A stretch of DNA of 24,789 nucleotides from contig JAYMTA010000737.1 in the NCBI GenBank assembly GCA_036897625.1, positions 1-24,789 of the forward strand, written 5' to 3'. The notes beneath the pieces are model-generated. The model made no database searches, was not told where the DNA came from, and saw nothing but the letters and a program-made list of their open reading frames with translations. Below, in pieces: positions 8,746 to 19,007 of this stretch; the stretch's first letter is position 1, and every line of letters begins with the position of its first letter. Source of the DNA: Pelargonium cotyledonis (taxonomy: Eukaryota; Streptophyta; Magnoliopsida; Geraniales; Geraniaceae). Both the position numbers and the translations under genes were made by a program.

Positions 8746-9113
8746 TTTAAAATAAAATAAAAAAAGAAGAAGAAGAAATTTTCAGGTTAATTAGCTAAAG
8801 AAGAAATTTATGAAATATATTCATTTAAAATTACCAAGAAATTTTCAGTTTATTTACGCGTAAACAGCCAGAAACTGCCGAACCCGCCGTCAAAACTAAC
8901 GGTTTATGAATCGATCCTTCAGAAATCATTGTCCCGTCGACGAGACTCAATAGCCAGAGCCTCCATTGTTGGTGGCGATTCTCGCATAAATACCAATTCT
9001 GGTTCTGGCATTGAGACCGATCCTCGTTTTCGTCTTCGATTCTGTAAATTTTTGTGCTTTTAGTCGTAGTGTTTATTGTGACTTAGCCTCCGGTGGCCAT
9101 CGACGGCGACGAG

Positions 9114-12100
9114 ATGGCGGAGAAGCAGCTCATAGTGGCCATTGAAGGTACTGCGGCCATGGGGCCGTACTGGTCAACAATTGTTTCCGATTACTTGGAG
9201 AAGATCATTAGGTATTTGCAATTTCGTTATCCATCACTAACCCTATTTGCTTAATTTTATGAATTGTACTTTTTTTATCGTATTTTTGGAATGCGAATAG
9301 GGTTTTGTGGTTTTTGATACTGTCGGAACATGGAATTGAGGCAATTTGGTTGCTTGGGAATTTTTAATTTCTTCTGTTATTTGGTGGCATGAAAGCTGAT
9401 ACAAAATTGGGTTATGAGTATCTGTAACTAATGAACTTCATGATGCTGAATCCTTGGTATTTAGGGTAACAACTCGAATCAATTTTTTTATTTTGAGTTT
9501 TAGTTTACGGGAAAAAATGGGTTTTTGATGAGTTTGTTAATGTAAATTTTGTGTCTTGGTAACTCAGACAATGGAGGTGTTATCAATCATTCATCGTAAA
9601 TCACATGGGTTTTGTTATCATATTTCTTAGCATTGAATTTAGGAGGTTTCTGTGTTGGCTTAGGCAATCTAGTTTGGGAATTTTTAATTTCCTCTCTCAA
9701 ATGGTTTGGTCTGGAAGCTGATACAAACTTGGATTCTAAGTATCTGTAACCAAGGAGCTTCATGATGCTGAATCGTTTATATTTACGGTGACTTCATTGG
9801 ATCAAATATTGATTCAAGTGTTAGTTTGTGACTGATGAGCTTCATGATTCTGAATTGTTGGTATTTAGGGTGACTAAATTGGTCAAATTTTGAATTAGAG
9901 TTTTAGTTTACGGGGAAAATGGGTTTTGATGAGTTTGGTAATGTAATTTTCGTGTCTTGGCAAGTTAGATAACGGTGTGTTATCATTCATGTATCATTAA
10001 TTTCATGGATTGCCACCTTTTCATCTTATCACAGAAATTGTATTTTGTTATCGTATTTTTTTAGTATGAAATTTAGGATTTTTTGTGTTGGCTTAGGTAA
10101 TTTAGTTGTTTGGGAGTTTTAAATTTCTTCTCTCATTTGGTTTGGTTTGGATTTGTCTTGTTAACTTGGACAATTGCATATTATGAATTGAACATCTTCA
10201 ATCACATGGATAATCACCTTTTCATTTCGTTTCATCACAGAATAATCTGATGACTGTCTTTCATCTTTCTTTATTTCAATTCAAATCCATTTTCACTTGT
10301 AATAGTTTGAATAACGGAGCACAGAGCACTTACCTTAACTTCATGTGGTGTTTGTGTTGATGTCATGCTAGGCTGGTTGACCATGTCTAGTTTGTCATAA
10401 ATGGTTAGTGAAATCTGAAGGCACATATCCCCAATCATATATACTCAGTTTCATGTAATTAGTTATATACATATTATTTCATTTTTTCTTTTTAACTATT
10501 GGACTATTCGATTTGGTAACATTTTTTCTTTTCTTTTTATATTCTGTCACTGTTCTGAATATTGGTGTATCTATTCAGAGCTTTCTGTGGTAACGAGTCA
10601 ACTGGGCAGGTATGTTTTATTTTGATTTGGTGCATACCTTCTATATGGCTATTTTCTATATACGTATACTTATTTATTTTATTTTTAATTGCAGAAACCC
10701 TCTACTTCTAATGTTGAGCTCTCCCTGGTCACCTTTTATGCCCATGGGTCATATAGTGGTATGTTTATTGTTCATTCTTCTTGATTCCTTTGTTGCAAAT
10801 ATTCTTATCACTAATATTTAACATTTTGTGTTGAAACGATATCACTGAAAGAAGTGATGCTATAGGCTGCTAGCAGGTCCCTTCTAGTTGAGTATTTTGT
10901 CTTGCCCAGGCCAAGATGTATGAAGCATGCAGATATTTAGATGGGAAATGTGTTCCCAGTGAGAACTGTCTCTTTTTTTCTCTTTTTTTTTTCACATACT
11001 CCTATTAACTTGCTAATGTCAGTCCTGCAGTTTTGGAATTTCAATTAAGTCAGTCTTATTAGAATTATATGTGTTTTTGTGTTTGTATATCAAATTACCT
11101 TTGAGTTTGTTTATTATGCGTCTCTGATAAGTTGTTGAAAGCCCTAATGAATCTGTAAAGTAAAATATTAAATAAGGTAAAACTGTGGAGAATGTCCCAT
11201 TGTCCCCTTTAACTTGAAACCTTAACTAGTAAATGGAGAAATAACTTGTAACTTTGTAAGATGTATTCTCTATTATTCTTTTGAGAATGTAATACAATAC
11301 CTTAGATTTCATGAAGCTTAGGTTATACCAAGCTTGTTGTTAACAATTTATTTTTCTTTTCTGTTGTTTTCTTTTTATTAGTTTGGAAGTTTAATAAATT
11401 GTTGACTCCTTGCTACCCATTTTAAGTTTATAGCTTATGTGGCTTTTTACTTGCTATTTTTTTATTTGTATAATTGTTTCTGTAGCTTGTCTAGTACAAA
11501 GAACTGGTTGGACAAGAGATGTTGATACATTCTTACACTGGCTTTCATCTATACCCTTCAGTGGTGGTGGGTTTAATGATGCTGCGATTGCAGAAGGGCT
11601 AAGTGAAGCTCTTATGGTAGGCACCTTTGTAATTCTGCATTTTTACTCGTTTTGATATATTCATTTTCCAAATGATGTCATCCCGGTATCCCTTTACTGT
11701 ATCTTCTTCATAATTTATGTGTTTAAACTTCTTTTTTTTTTTTTCATTTTTAATTAACATAGAAGAGTCTCTAAACTAGATGATCTAAAGTTTTGCTGGT
11801 TTTGTTTTCCTCAGTCTGTGTTAGACGATGACAAACGTTTAATATGGTTGCCAGACCTGCCTTTTTATTCCTCAAGTTATTTCAACTTAAGCCGTTTTAT
11901 GATGTATCCCCTCAGATGTTCCCTGTTGCTGCCAATGGAAGCCAACCACAACAAAATGTGGATGGGCAAAGACATTGTATCCTTGTAGCTGCCAGTAACC
12001 CTCACCCCTTGCCCACAGCAGTGTATAAACCACCAATGCAAAAAGTAGAACCGGGTGAAAATGGTGAAGTAGAAGCGGACAATAATGCATCTGATGCAGA

Positions 12101-15100
12101 GACCGTTGCCAAATCGTTTGCTCAGGTACTTTCGTTGTGCTTTGCTTATTGTTTATTGATTCTCTTTCTCTTGGTTACTATCGTCTAACTGACCCTAAAT
12201 TTTATGCAGTGCCCTATTTCTTTGTCAGTAATTTGTCCAAAACAGCTCCCTAAACTCAGATCAATCTACAATGCAGTAAGGATGAAATTTAATAGTTTTT
12301 TTTTTCTTCCTTTTTTCATTGGCAATAGAATTCATTATATACTTTTGCAAGCTATTCAGAGTTTCCAAAATCATTTGTTTGGCAGAGTCAACGAATCAAC
12401 AGATTCGTCTTTGTTTGCCTATTACCTGGAAGTTATTGTCACTGGATATTCATTTAGTAATTTGTTTTATTATTGACTGCTTAGTTACGGTGATATTTTT
12501 GAACTTCTTCAGTTAATTGTATGTGTCATTTCTCTTTTGTGATGTTCTAGAAATGATAACACCCTTACACATTAGGAGAAGTAGTATATTCATTCAGACT
12601 TATTTATCACAGTACACTCTTCTATGTTTTCCTATATTCATAACACCCTCTTCACTGATTATTGTTCTTGTCTACTAAGTTTCTATTATAGTCAAGGATA
12701 TGTGATGAAGGGAAAGGGAACTCATTAGCTATTATTATTGCCTTTTACCTGTTAGAAAAGATTTGAGGACTGAAATGAAAATTCAACTCACTTGTTATGA
12801 AATTGGTGTTCTGTTCTTTTAATAATACGATTCTGAATGGATGGTAACTCTATCAACCAACCCATCTCCCTTTAGCTTGGTTTTGAACACCTTTTTCAAA
12901 CCTAAAGCATTCTCCCCTATTGGTAGGGCTAGGTAGCGCCTCCCCACCCACCTTATTAGACTCATTTCTGAGACAACACAAATTGACCAATACTTCTCAT
13001 TCATGGCAACCCCCAACTTACTAAGAGCAAAAACAATTTATGAGAAGATGTCAGATGTATTATACTAGAGTTTACTCATTTGTTCTATATTCATTTATAG
13101 GGGAAAAATTATAGGAAAAATTGACACATCTCTTCACTTGAGAAGCTTTGAATGCTACTCATTATTTCACCTTGTCAATGTAGGGAAAACGCAGCCCCAG
13201 AGCAGCAGATCCACCTATTGATAGTGTAAAAAACCCTCATTTTCTTGTTCTAATATCAGAAAACTTTATGGAGGCTCGTACTGCTTTAAGTCGTCCTGGC
13301 ATAGCAAGTATAGCTCCAAGTCAAGGCCCTGTAAAAATGGACATATCTTCTGTACCTCCAGTTACAGGGCCATCACCAACGAGCATTCCATCAGGTATTG
13401 AACATTTTATCACTTCTGATGTAGGATGTCTACGTTGATCTTGATATTTTCATGTACTTGTAAATTTATTATGTTAGGATTTTATTCAGTAGTTTTTGGC
13501 GTTTATGGAATTCTAGAATCAAAATAGTGTTCTAGTTGGATATTGCTTATCTTAAGAATATGTTGGAAGGGTTACTCTAATTTATAAATAGGCTTATGAA
13601 TTTAAACTCAATCTAAAATTACACCTTTTCATTACAAAATAAATTTGTCAAGAATTTTTATCTTATATCTGGTGTGCTAGATCCTTCATCCTTATGGATT
13701 CAAGGATGTTAGGTTTGTCTATGATAGAGCGTTGTTATCATACAAATTAGTGCAACTGCTTGACATCCCTACTTGTGGAAGTCTGACTTTCTTTCTTTCT
13801 TTCTCTCTCTCTCTCTATTATATTCTTAGTGAACGGATCTATCATGAACCGGCAACCAATTTCTGTTGGTAATATTCCAACTACCACTGTCAAAGTTGTA
13901 AGTTTTATATTCCATTAAATTTTAATTCCTTGGACTAATTCCTGAAAACATGGATGCACTCCTGATTTGGTTTTTGTAAATATTCATTTGTTCATACATA
14001 TCTGTTCAGGAGCCAACTACGGTAACTTCCATGGCATCTGGACCTACTTTTCCACACATTCCGTCTGTTCCTCGTCCTGCTTCTCAAGGAGTCCCACCCT
14101 TGCAAACTTCCTCGCCATCTTCAGTTTCTCAAGATATGATCACAAATCCTGATAGTGTGCAAGACTTAAAACCTGTAGTGAGTGGTATGCCACAATCCTT
14201 ACGGCCAGTTGGTCCTTCTGCGGCAAACGTAAGCATCCTAAACAATCTTTCTCAAGCACGGCAAGTGATGAACTCTGCAGCTTTAAGTGGCGGAAGTTCT
14301 ATAGGACTTCAATCAATGGGTGGAACACATGTGGCAATGCATATGTCAAACATGATATCTAGTGGAATGACATCTTCTGTGCCTGCTTCTCAGCCTGTGT
14401 TTTCATCTGGGCAATCAGGTGCTACACCAATAACTGGATCAGGGACTCTTACTGGGACTACTCAGGTTGCACAAAATTCGGGTCTTGGTTCATTTGCTCC
14501 GACAACTTCAAATTTATCTGGAAATTCAAACCTTGCTATTTCACAACCAATGGGTAATCTTCAAGGAGGTGTTAGTATGGGTCAAACGGTACCTGGCATG
14601 AACCAAGGAAATCTATCAGGTTCACAGATGGTGCAAAGTGGGGGTGGGGTGAATCAAAACATGATGAGTGGCCATGGTCAATCTGCTGTCGCTAATGGAA
14701 GTGGTACAATGATTCCCACTCCTGGTATGTCTCAACAAGTACAATCCTCCGGCATGCCATCGATTGGAGTGAATAATTCAGCCGCCAATATGCCATTATC
14801 ACAACAGACTTCAGGTGCTTTACAATCAGCACAATCCAAATATGTTAAAGTCTGGCAGGTAAGAATTATGATTGAAGTGTTTTAGGGTCCTTTGAAATGT
14901 GTCCAAATATTTTAGTTTTAGTAAAAAAACAAAACTGAAAAAAAAAATGGTTTCTTTTTTTGGATTTTAGTTTTAGTTACAAACAAAACTGAAAAAATGG
15001 TTTCTTTTTTTTTTGGGTGGGGAGGATGGGAACTGATTCAAAATTGGTTTGATTTTGTAAAACGATAAAAGATATTCTTCATTGTTTGATGCCCGAAGAG

Positions 15101-17059
15101 GATGTGAATAATAGATGTTTCAATTTTTTAAGAACTCTCTGCTTGAAATAATGTAATTGTGCTATCTTTAACTTCTCTTTAATGCTTGAAATACATGCAG
15201 GGAAATTTATCCGGGCAGAGACAGGGGCAACCTGTTTTCATCACAACGCTCGAAGTATGATTTCTGATCACAATTTTTTTTTGTTATTTTCTTTTGGAAA
15301 AAGAAGTTGCGCTGCGATTCTAACTATTGGAGACATAATCTTCTCTTCGTTATTTTTACAGGGTTACAGGAGTGCTTCAGCTTCTGAAACGTAAGTATAG
15401 GGAGTATTGTTATCCATCCTTGATGTTGATTTTTAGATGATATGTTCTTTCTATCGACAGTGGTTGGGTTTTTGGTTCACACCGTGAAGATGAGTTACCT
15501 AAGACATGTCTTCTTGCTCTTCTCAGGCTTGCAGCAAACTGGCCAGCGACAATGCAGATAGTTCGGCTTATATCACAGGACCACATGAATAATAAGTAAT
15601 TTGTGCTTGCTGAAATTATCCGTTTTTTCATACTACCATGTTCTCTTCCATTTTATGTAACTCCATAAATTTGCTTGCCTTCTTTTTTTCTTTGTTTAAT
15701 GCCAGGCAATACGTTGGAAAGGCAGATTTCCTTGTTTTCCGGGCAATGCATCAGCATGGCTTTCTCGGTCAACTGCAAGAAAAAAAACTTGTAAGTCATC
15801 TGAAGTTTCATTGTATTTTTTGGGGGGTGGGGTGTTTCAAAGGTTTGCTACACATGATCCATGCAAGACCAGCTAATTCCCATACTAAATCCCTCTACTT
15901 TTACTCTATATTTTTACTTTAAAACAAGCGACTTCATCCACAAAGTAAGGCATCAAAATATTATAACTTTTACTCTATATTTTTACTTTAAGACAAGCGA
16001 CTTCATCCACAAAGTAAGGCATCAAAATATTATAACTTTTAATCTATATTTTTACTTTAAAACAAGCGACTTCATCCACAAAGTAAGGCATCAAAATATT
16101 ATAGTTTCATTGGACAAAAGACAACTATTATCTGGTCCATATATTATAGGTCTCGTATCAATTTGGTCAGAAGCTTCATTAAAATCGACAAATAATTTTG
16201 TGGAAGGATTTGCATAAGAGAACCTCACTTGGCAAAATTTCCGTCCTTGGTTACGCATCCTAACTTAACTGCTTAATTTGATGTAAAATGATATATCTCA
16301 AATTGTTTTTCGTAGCTATTTCACATGAGCTTGAAATAACTTGATTCACACTTGATATGCTCTATGAAGTGCTTCCTAGTGTAGAAACATGATGGGACTC
16401 ACCATTCTTGGACTTTTCATATTGCAGTGTGCAGTCATTCAGTTGCCATCTCAGACGTTGCTGCTATCTGTTTCGGATAAAGCCTGCCGCTTGATAGGAA
16501 TGCTATTCCCGGGGGTGAGATTTTTGTGAACTTTAATCAATTCCAAATTCCATAACTGCTATGACAGTTGTTGCCTGTAAAAAAATTGATGATTTTATTT
16601 CATAGACATAATTCCGCAATCTTTATCAAAGCCAGTAACCTTCATATACATTATGAAACCCATGGTTGATGGCACCAAACCAAAATTGTGCATCAACAAT
16701 GCATTTAGTTTGAGCTTGGATTTATATGCAAACAGGATATGGTCGTGTTCAAGCCACAAATATCCAGTCAGCAGCAACAACTGCAACAGCTGCAACAGCA
16801 GCAACACCAGCAGATGCAGCCTCAACAGCATCAGCAGCAGCAACAACAATCACAGCTTCCTCAGCTACAACAGCAGTCACAGCTTCCACAGTTGCAACAA
16901 CAGTCACAGCTTCCGCAACTGCAACAACAACAGCAGCAACAGCTTTCGCAACTGCAACAACAGCAGCTTTCACAACTGCAGCAGCAGCAGCAGCAACAAC
17001 AACAACAGATCCCACAGCTGCAGCAACAGCTGCAGCAACAGCAGCAGATCCCACAGATG

Positions 17060-17091
<32 letters not shown>

Positions 17092-17359
17092 GATCCCACA
17101 GATGCAGCAACAACAGCAGATCCCACAGATGCAGCAGCAACAACTTCCACAGATGCAACAACAGCAGATCCCACAGATGCAGCAACAACAGCAGCAGCAG
17201 CTGCAGCAACAGCAACAGCTTCCACAACAGCAACAAATGGTTGGGACGGGAATGGGTCAAGCATTTGTACAAGGCCCAGGAAGGTCACAAATGGTCTCAC
17301 AAGGACAAGTTCCACCCCAAGTTCCATCTAACATGCCTGGAGGAGGCTACATGAGTTAA
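9114..17359 (+). CDS. MED25: Mediator complex subunit 25 (MED25/PFT1)
   Basis: Fifteen exons were read by frame and GT-AG sites: 9114-9211, 10579-10609, 10695-10758, 11486-11616, 11916-12125, 12210-12275, 13184-13394, 13830-13897, 14010-14858, 15201-15254, 15362-15390, 15527-15595, 15706-15790, 16428-16514 and 16736-17359. They sum to 892 codons (891 aa); Arabidopsis PFT1 is about 836 aa. Residues 1 to about 230 form the von Willebrand A domain that docks to Mediator (start MAEKQLIVAIEGTAAMGPYW, then LSLVTFYAHGSY). Residues about 230-570 are a Ser/Gly/Met/Gln-rich linker. About 570-693 is the ACID domain that binds transcription activators (KYVKVWQGNLSGQRQGQ through GMLFPGDMVVFKPQ). The C terminus is a polyglutamine tail. 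In Arabidopsis, MED25 is a nuclear co-activator linking MYC2 and other factors to RNA polymerase II in jasmonate signalling, flowering and light responses. Conserved residues and phases look intact. A competing splice acceptor at 15461 is listed separately. Confidence 0.95.
9250..10150 (+). repeat. Diverged internal duplications filling MED25 intron 1
   Basis: Intron 1 (9212-10578) contains repeated blocks. GGGAATTTTTAATTTC-type sequence occurs near 9356, 9676 and, diverged, near 10110. Sequence beginning TTCATGATGCTGAAT occurs near 9436, 9759 and 9840. A block starting AGTTTTAGTTTACGGG occurs at 9496 and 9899 and stays similar for over 100 bp. The spacings (about 323 bp, and about 403 bp, which is about 323 plus an 81-bp inner duplication) fit one tandem duplication followed by a smaller one. 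Confidence 0.7.
12846..13007 (-). mobile_element. Ty1/copia reverse-transcriptase relic in MED25 intron 6
   Basis: The minus strand encodes AMNEKY, then ALPIGENALGLKKVFKTKLK and GDGLVDRV. Copia polyproteins have AMxEE followed by W-x-L-V-x-L-P-x-G, then G-C-K-W-V-F-K-x-K and D-G-x-x-x-R at the start of reverse transcriptase, in this order and spacing. The resemblance is clear although the W-V pair reads K-V here. Only about 55 codons survive, with no LTRs found nearby, so this is a short old fragment inserted antisense to MED25. Confidence 0.6.
13787..13816 (+). repeat. CTTT/CT microsatellite in the polypyrimidine tract before MED25 exon 8
   Basis: Four CTTT units run into about seven CT units and end 13 nt before the exon 8 start at 13830. 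The repeat therefore serves as, or overlaps, the polypyrimidine tract of intron 7. Confidence 0.8.
14909..15016 (+). repeat. Tandem duplication of about 54 bp in MED25 intron 9
   Basis: Copies 14909-14963 and 14964-15016 both run ATTTTAGTTTTAGT, ACAAAACTGAAAAA, ATGGTTTCTTTTTTT, GG, differing mainly in the lengths of A and T runs. Confidence 0.75.
15461..15526 (+). other. Possible alternative 5' extension of MED25 exon 12 (66 nt, in frame)
   Basis: A second plausible acceptor (TTCTTTCTATCGACAG, ending at 15460) precedes the canonical one ending at 15526. Using it would add exactly 66 nt without a stop, inserting 22 residues that start TGWVFGSH and end LLALL before the conserved R/T-L-A-A-N-W of the ACID domain. 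The shorter form matches the known plant MED25 sequence and is the main call. Whether the longer form is made cannot be told from the sequence. Confidence 0.35.
15897..16103 (+). repeat. Three near-identical 69-bp tandem repeats in MED25 intron 13
   Basis: Copies are 15897-15965, 15966-16034 and 16035-16103. They start ACTTTTACTCTATATTTT and end CATCAAAATATTATA; copies 2 and 3 each differ from copy 1 by about one base. The near-identity implies recent expansion. Because 69 is a multiple of three the array stays open in one frame, but it lies between well-supported exons 13 and 14 and is not coding. Confidence 0.9.
16769..17236 (+). repeat. Polyglutamine tract (CAG/CAA mix) encoding the MED25 C-terminal tail
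   Basis: About 156 codons are mainly CAG and CAA, interrupted by short motifs such as QLPQLQQQ, QLSQLQQQ and QIPQMQQQ that themselves repeat. Interrupting CAA, Leu, Met, Ile and Pro codons argue against a pure, highly unstable CAG run. Similar Q-rich tails with length variation are known in plant MED25. The open frames on the other phases and strand here are artefacts of this repeat. Confidence 0.9.
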
Positions 17360-17715
17360 TTAGAGCTTTTTCTCTCATCAACAACTCAATTATCATATTA
17401 GTAACCTTTATTGGTATTTAAGTAGACCTGTTAGATGCATCATTTGTTATCTATCAATTTCAGTAATATTGTCATCTCTATTTTACAGTTATTATTGATC
17501 TTGCGTATCCACTCATTTGAGTATGTGTTAGCTTATCTCAGAACTGTAAAATTTTAATCTCAGTTTCACAACTTTTCGTAGTTCTAAACTCTAGTTTGGC
17601 ACGTAAACTGTCTTATAATGATTGCTTCACGTTTAGATTTATGTGAACTGTTCTCAACCTGATACTGTATATGTAAAGTTGTGAACTCATTGGACTTCAT
17701 TGTAGTACATATTCA
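17360..17715 (+). other. Presumed 3' UTR and flank of MED25
   Basis: AT-rich sequence follows the TAA at 17357-17359, with no coding signal and no convincing single polyadenylation hexamer. The transcript end cannot be placed from sequence alone. Confidence 0.4.
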
Positions 17716-17843
17716 GGAGGCCCAAATTTTCCGGAATTGTATGATTAGTCATGGATACCAGGACGGCTTGCTGGATGGAATCAAAGAAACAAGAGAAGGT
17801 TCAGGTTTTTCCATGAATCACCTGGTGAAGCCCCAAAGGCAAG
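17716..17843 (+). pseudogene. Weak Yae1-like coding trace downstream of MED25
   Basis: An exon-like segment follows a CAG acceptor near 17715 and contains ISHGYQDGLLDGIKETREG followed by SGF. The spacing G-Y-x-D-G-L-x-x-G and a later G-F resemble the glycine-repeat core of plant Yae1/Lto1-type proteins (G-Y-R-D-G-L-x-A-G-K-E). There is no start codon context, no convincing upstream or downstream exon, and the glycine phasing is off by about one residue. It could be an old gene fragment, a MED25 3' UTR exon, or chance. Confidence 0.2.
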
Positions 17844-18323
17844 CTTTTAATTTGATTTTGATTTGAATATCATAATCCTTGTGATGCACACATGACAATT
17901 ATTTTACTGTAAATTTCATCACAAGTTTTATTTTTCCATTTACTAGTATTATCTTTTTGTTGTAAACAGGTCACTGGGGGGACACTTGAAAGGTATGGAA
18001 AGGACACACCAACTTCAGAGAAGCAGCAGCCACCACCCTTTAATCATTGTTCCCAAAACTATGGCCTTTATGCAAAAGGCACTAAAATTTACTGTCATTG
18101 TTTTGATCATAGGATTGATCCAAACCCACCAACCCACAAAACTTCCCATCATTGGTTCACCACTTTTACTAAAAAAATCTTCAAACACAAGTGCCTCATT
18201 ACTCTTTTGCACTTTACAAATCAATAGGGTGAGTTTTGGTGCTATTGTTAAATTTTGTGATACTGATATCACGGATTCATGTTGATGTTAGGATAACAAT
18301 CTTTCCGCGAAGCAGGGGTAAGA

Positions 18324-18499
18324 CTGTGCAAAAGAGAGATTGAGAGTTTTGTGCAATAAACCATCTTTAACAATAGAACGTACGACACTTGCTCTCTTCA
18401 ACATGCTTGGACCGTGTAAAAGAGAGACTGAGAATTTCGTGCATTGAACTACCTTTTACAATAGAATGGTACAACTCTTTCTCTCTTCAACATGCTTGG
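18324..18499. repeat. Tandem duplication of about 88 bp between MED25 and LHT6
   Basis: Unit 1 is 18324-18410 and unit 2 is 18412-18499. Each runs from CTGTGCAAAAGAGAG or CCGTGTAAAAGAGAG to CTCTCTTCAACATGCTTGG, with scattered substitutions and a one-base indel. No function is evident. Confidence 0.8.
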
Positions 18500-19007
18500 T
18501 TACGCATGGTCATTGTACTTCATTTGATTCAACTGTCCAAATTGTTGATTAGTTATGGAGATAGTTTGAATCAAATTCTGTCTATATCCAAATTTAAATG
18601 ATAAGAAATTTCTCTATTGAAAATGAAAAAGAAGTCAAGCATGTTGAGAAGGATGCTTCAATTTTTTTTCCTTTCAAAACTTTACTTTGTTTATTATGGG
18701 TGGTGGGGTTACATAGTCCTCGGTTCATCCACATACTATAAAGTGATTTTTCATTTAGCCAAAAAGAAGCAAGCTAGAATATAGCCTTACAGAACAAAGG
18801 TCTCAGCTCAAATTGAAAAAGGAGCTGGTGGACCTAACTAGTAGAAAAAATCCTTCTCTTCCCTTTATTCCTATTTCTCCTCCACTTTAACTCACCAAAC
18901 CACTACATATACTACTTATGATCTTCACTCAAAGTCCCACACTCAAGGAGCTTTTCTTAAACTGTTAACTCCTAACCTTGTCTTTGGGTCCAAAAACATA
19001 GCCCAAA
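18500..19007. other. LHT6-like upstream region
   Basis: This is non-coding. The candidate core promoter signals are weak: CTATAAAG near 18736 (about 270 bp upstream of the ATG) and ACATATAC near 18903 (about 105 bp upstream). Sequence from about 18850 to 19007 is C/T-rich, as plant 5' UTRs often are. Confidence 0.3.

Noticed and set aside
12204..12516. Open frames running from MED25 exon 6 into intron 6
   Set aside because: These are exon read-through into intron sequence; the GTAAGG donor at 12276 and the acceptor before 13184 restore the conserved MED25 sequence.
15897..16103. CRISPR-like look of regularly spaced repeats
   Set aside because: The copies are contiguous tandem repeats without spacers, in a plant intron.
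15861..16217. 118-codon open frame with three 23-residue repeats
   Set aside because: This is the translation of the 69-bp intronic tandem repeat; it lies between two well-supported MED25 exons and has no family resemblance.
16653..17354. Long open frames in other phases and on the minus strand across the CAG/CAA repeat
   Set aside because: They are produced by the repeat itself (runs of Ser/Asn, Ala/Thr, Leu or Val/Ala). Only the Gln frame continues the MED25 reading frame and ends with a sensible C terminus.
18015..18285. Open frames of 85-99 codons on both strands between MED25 and LHT6
   Set aside because: Composition looks random and neither resembles a known family.
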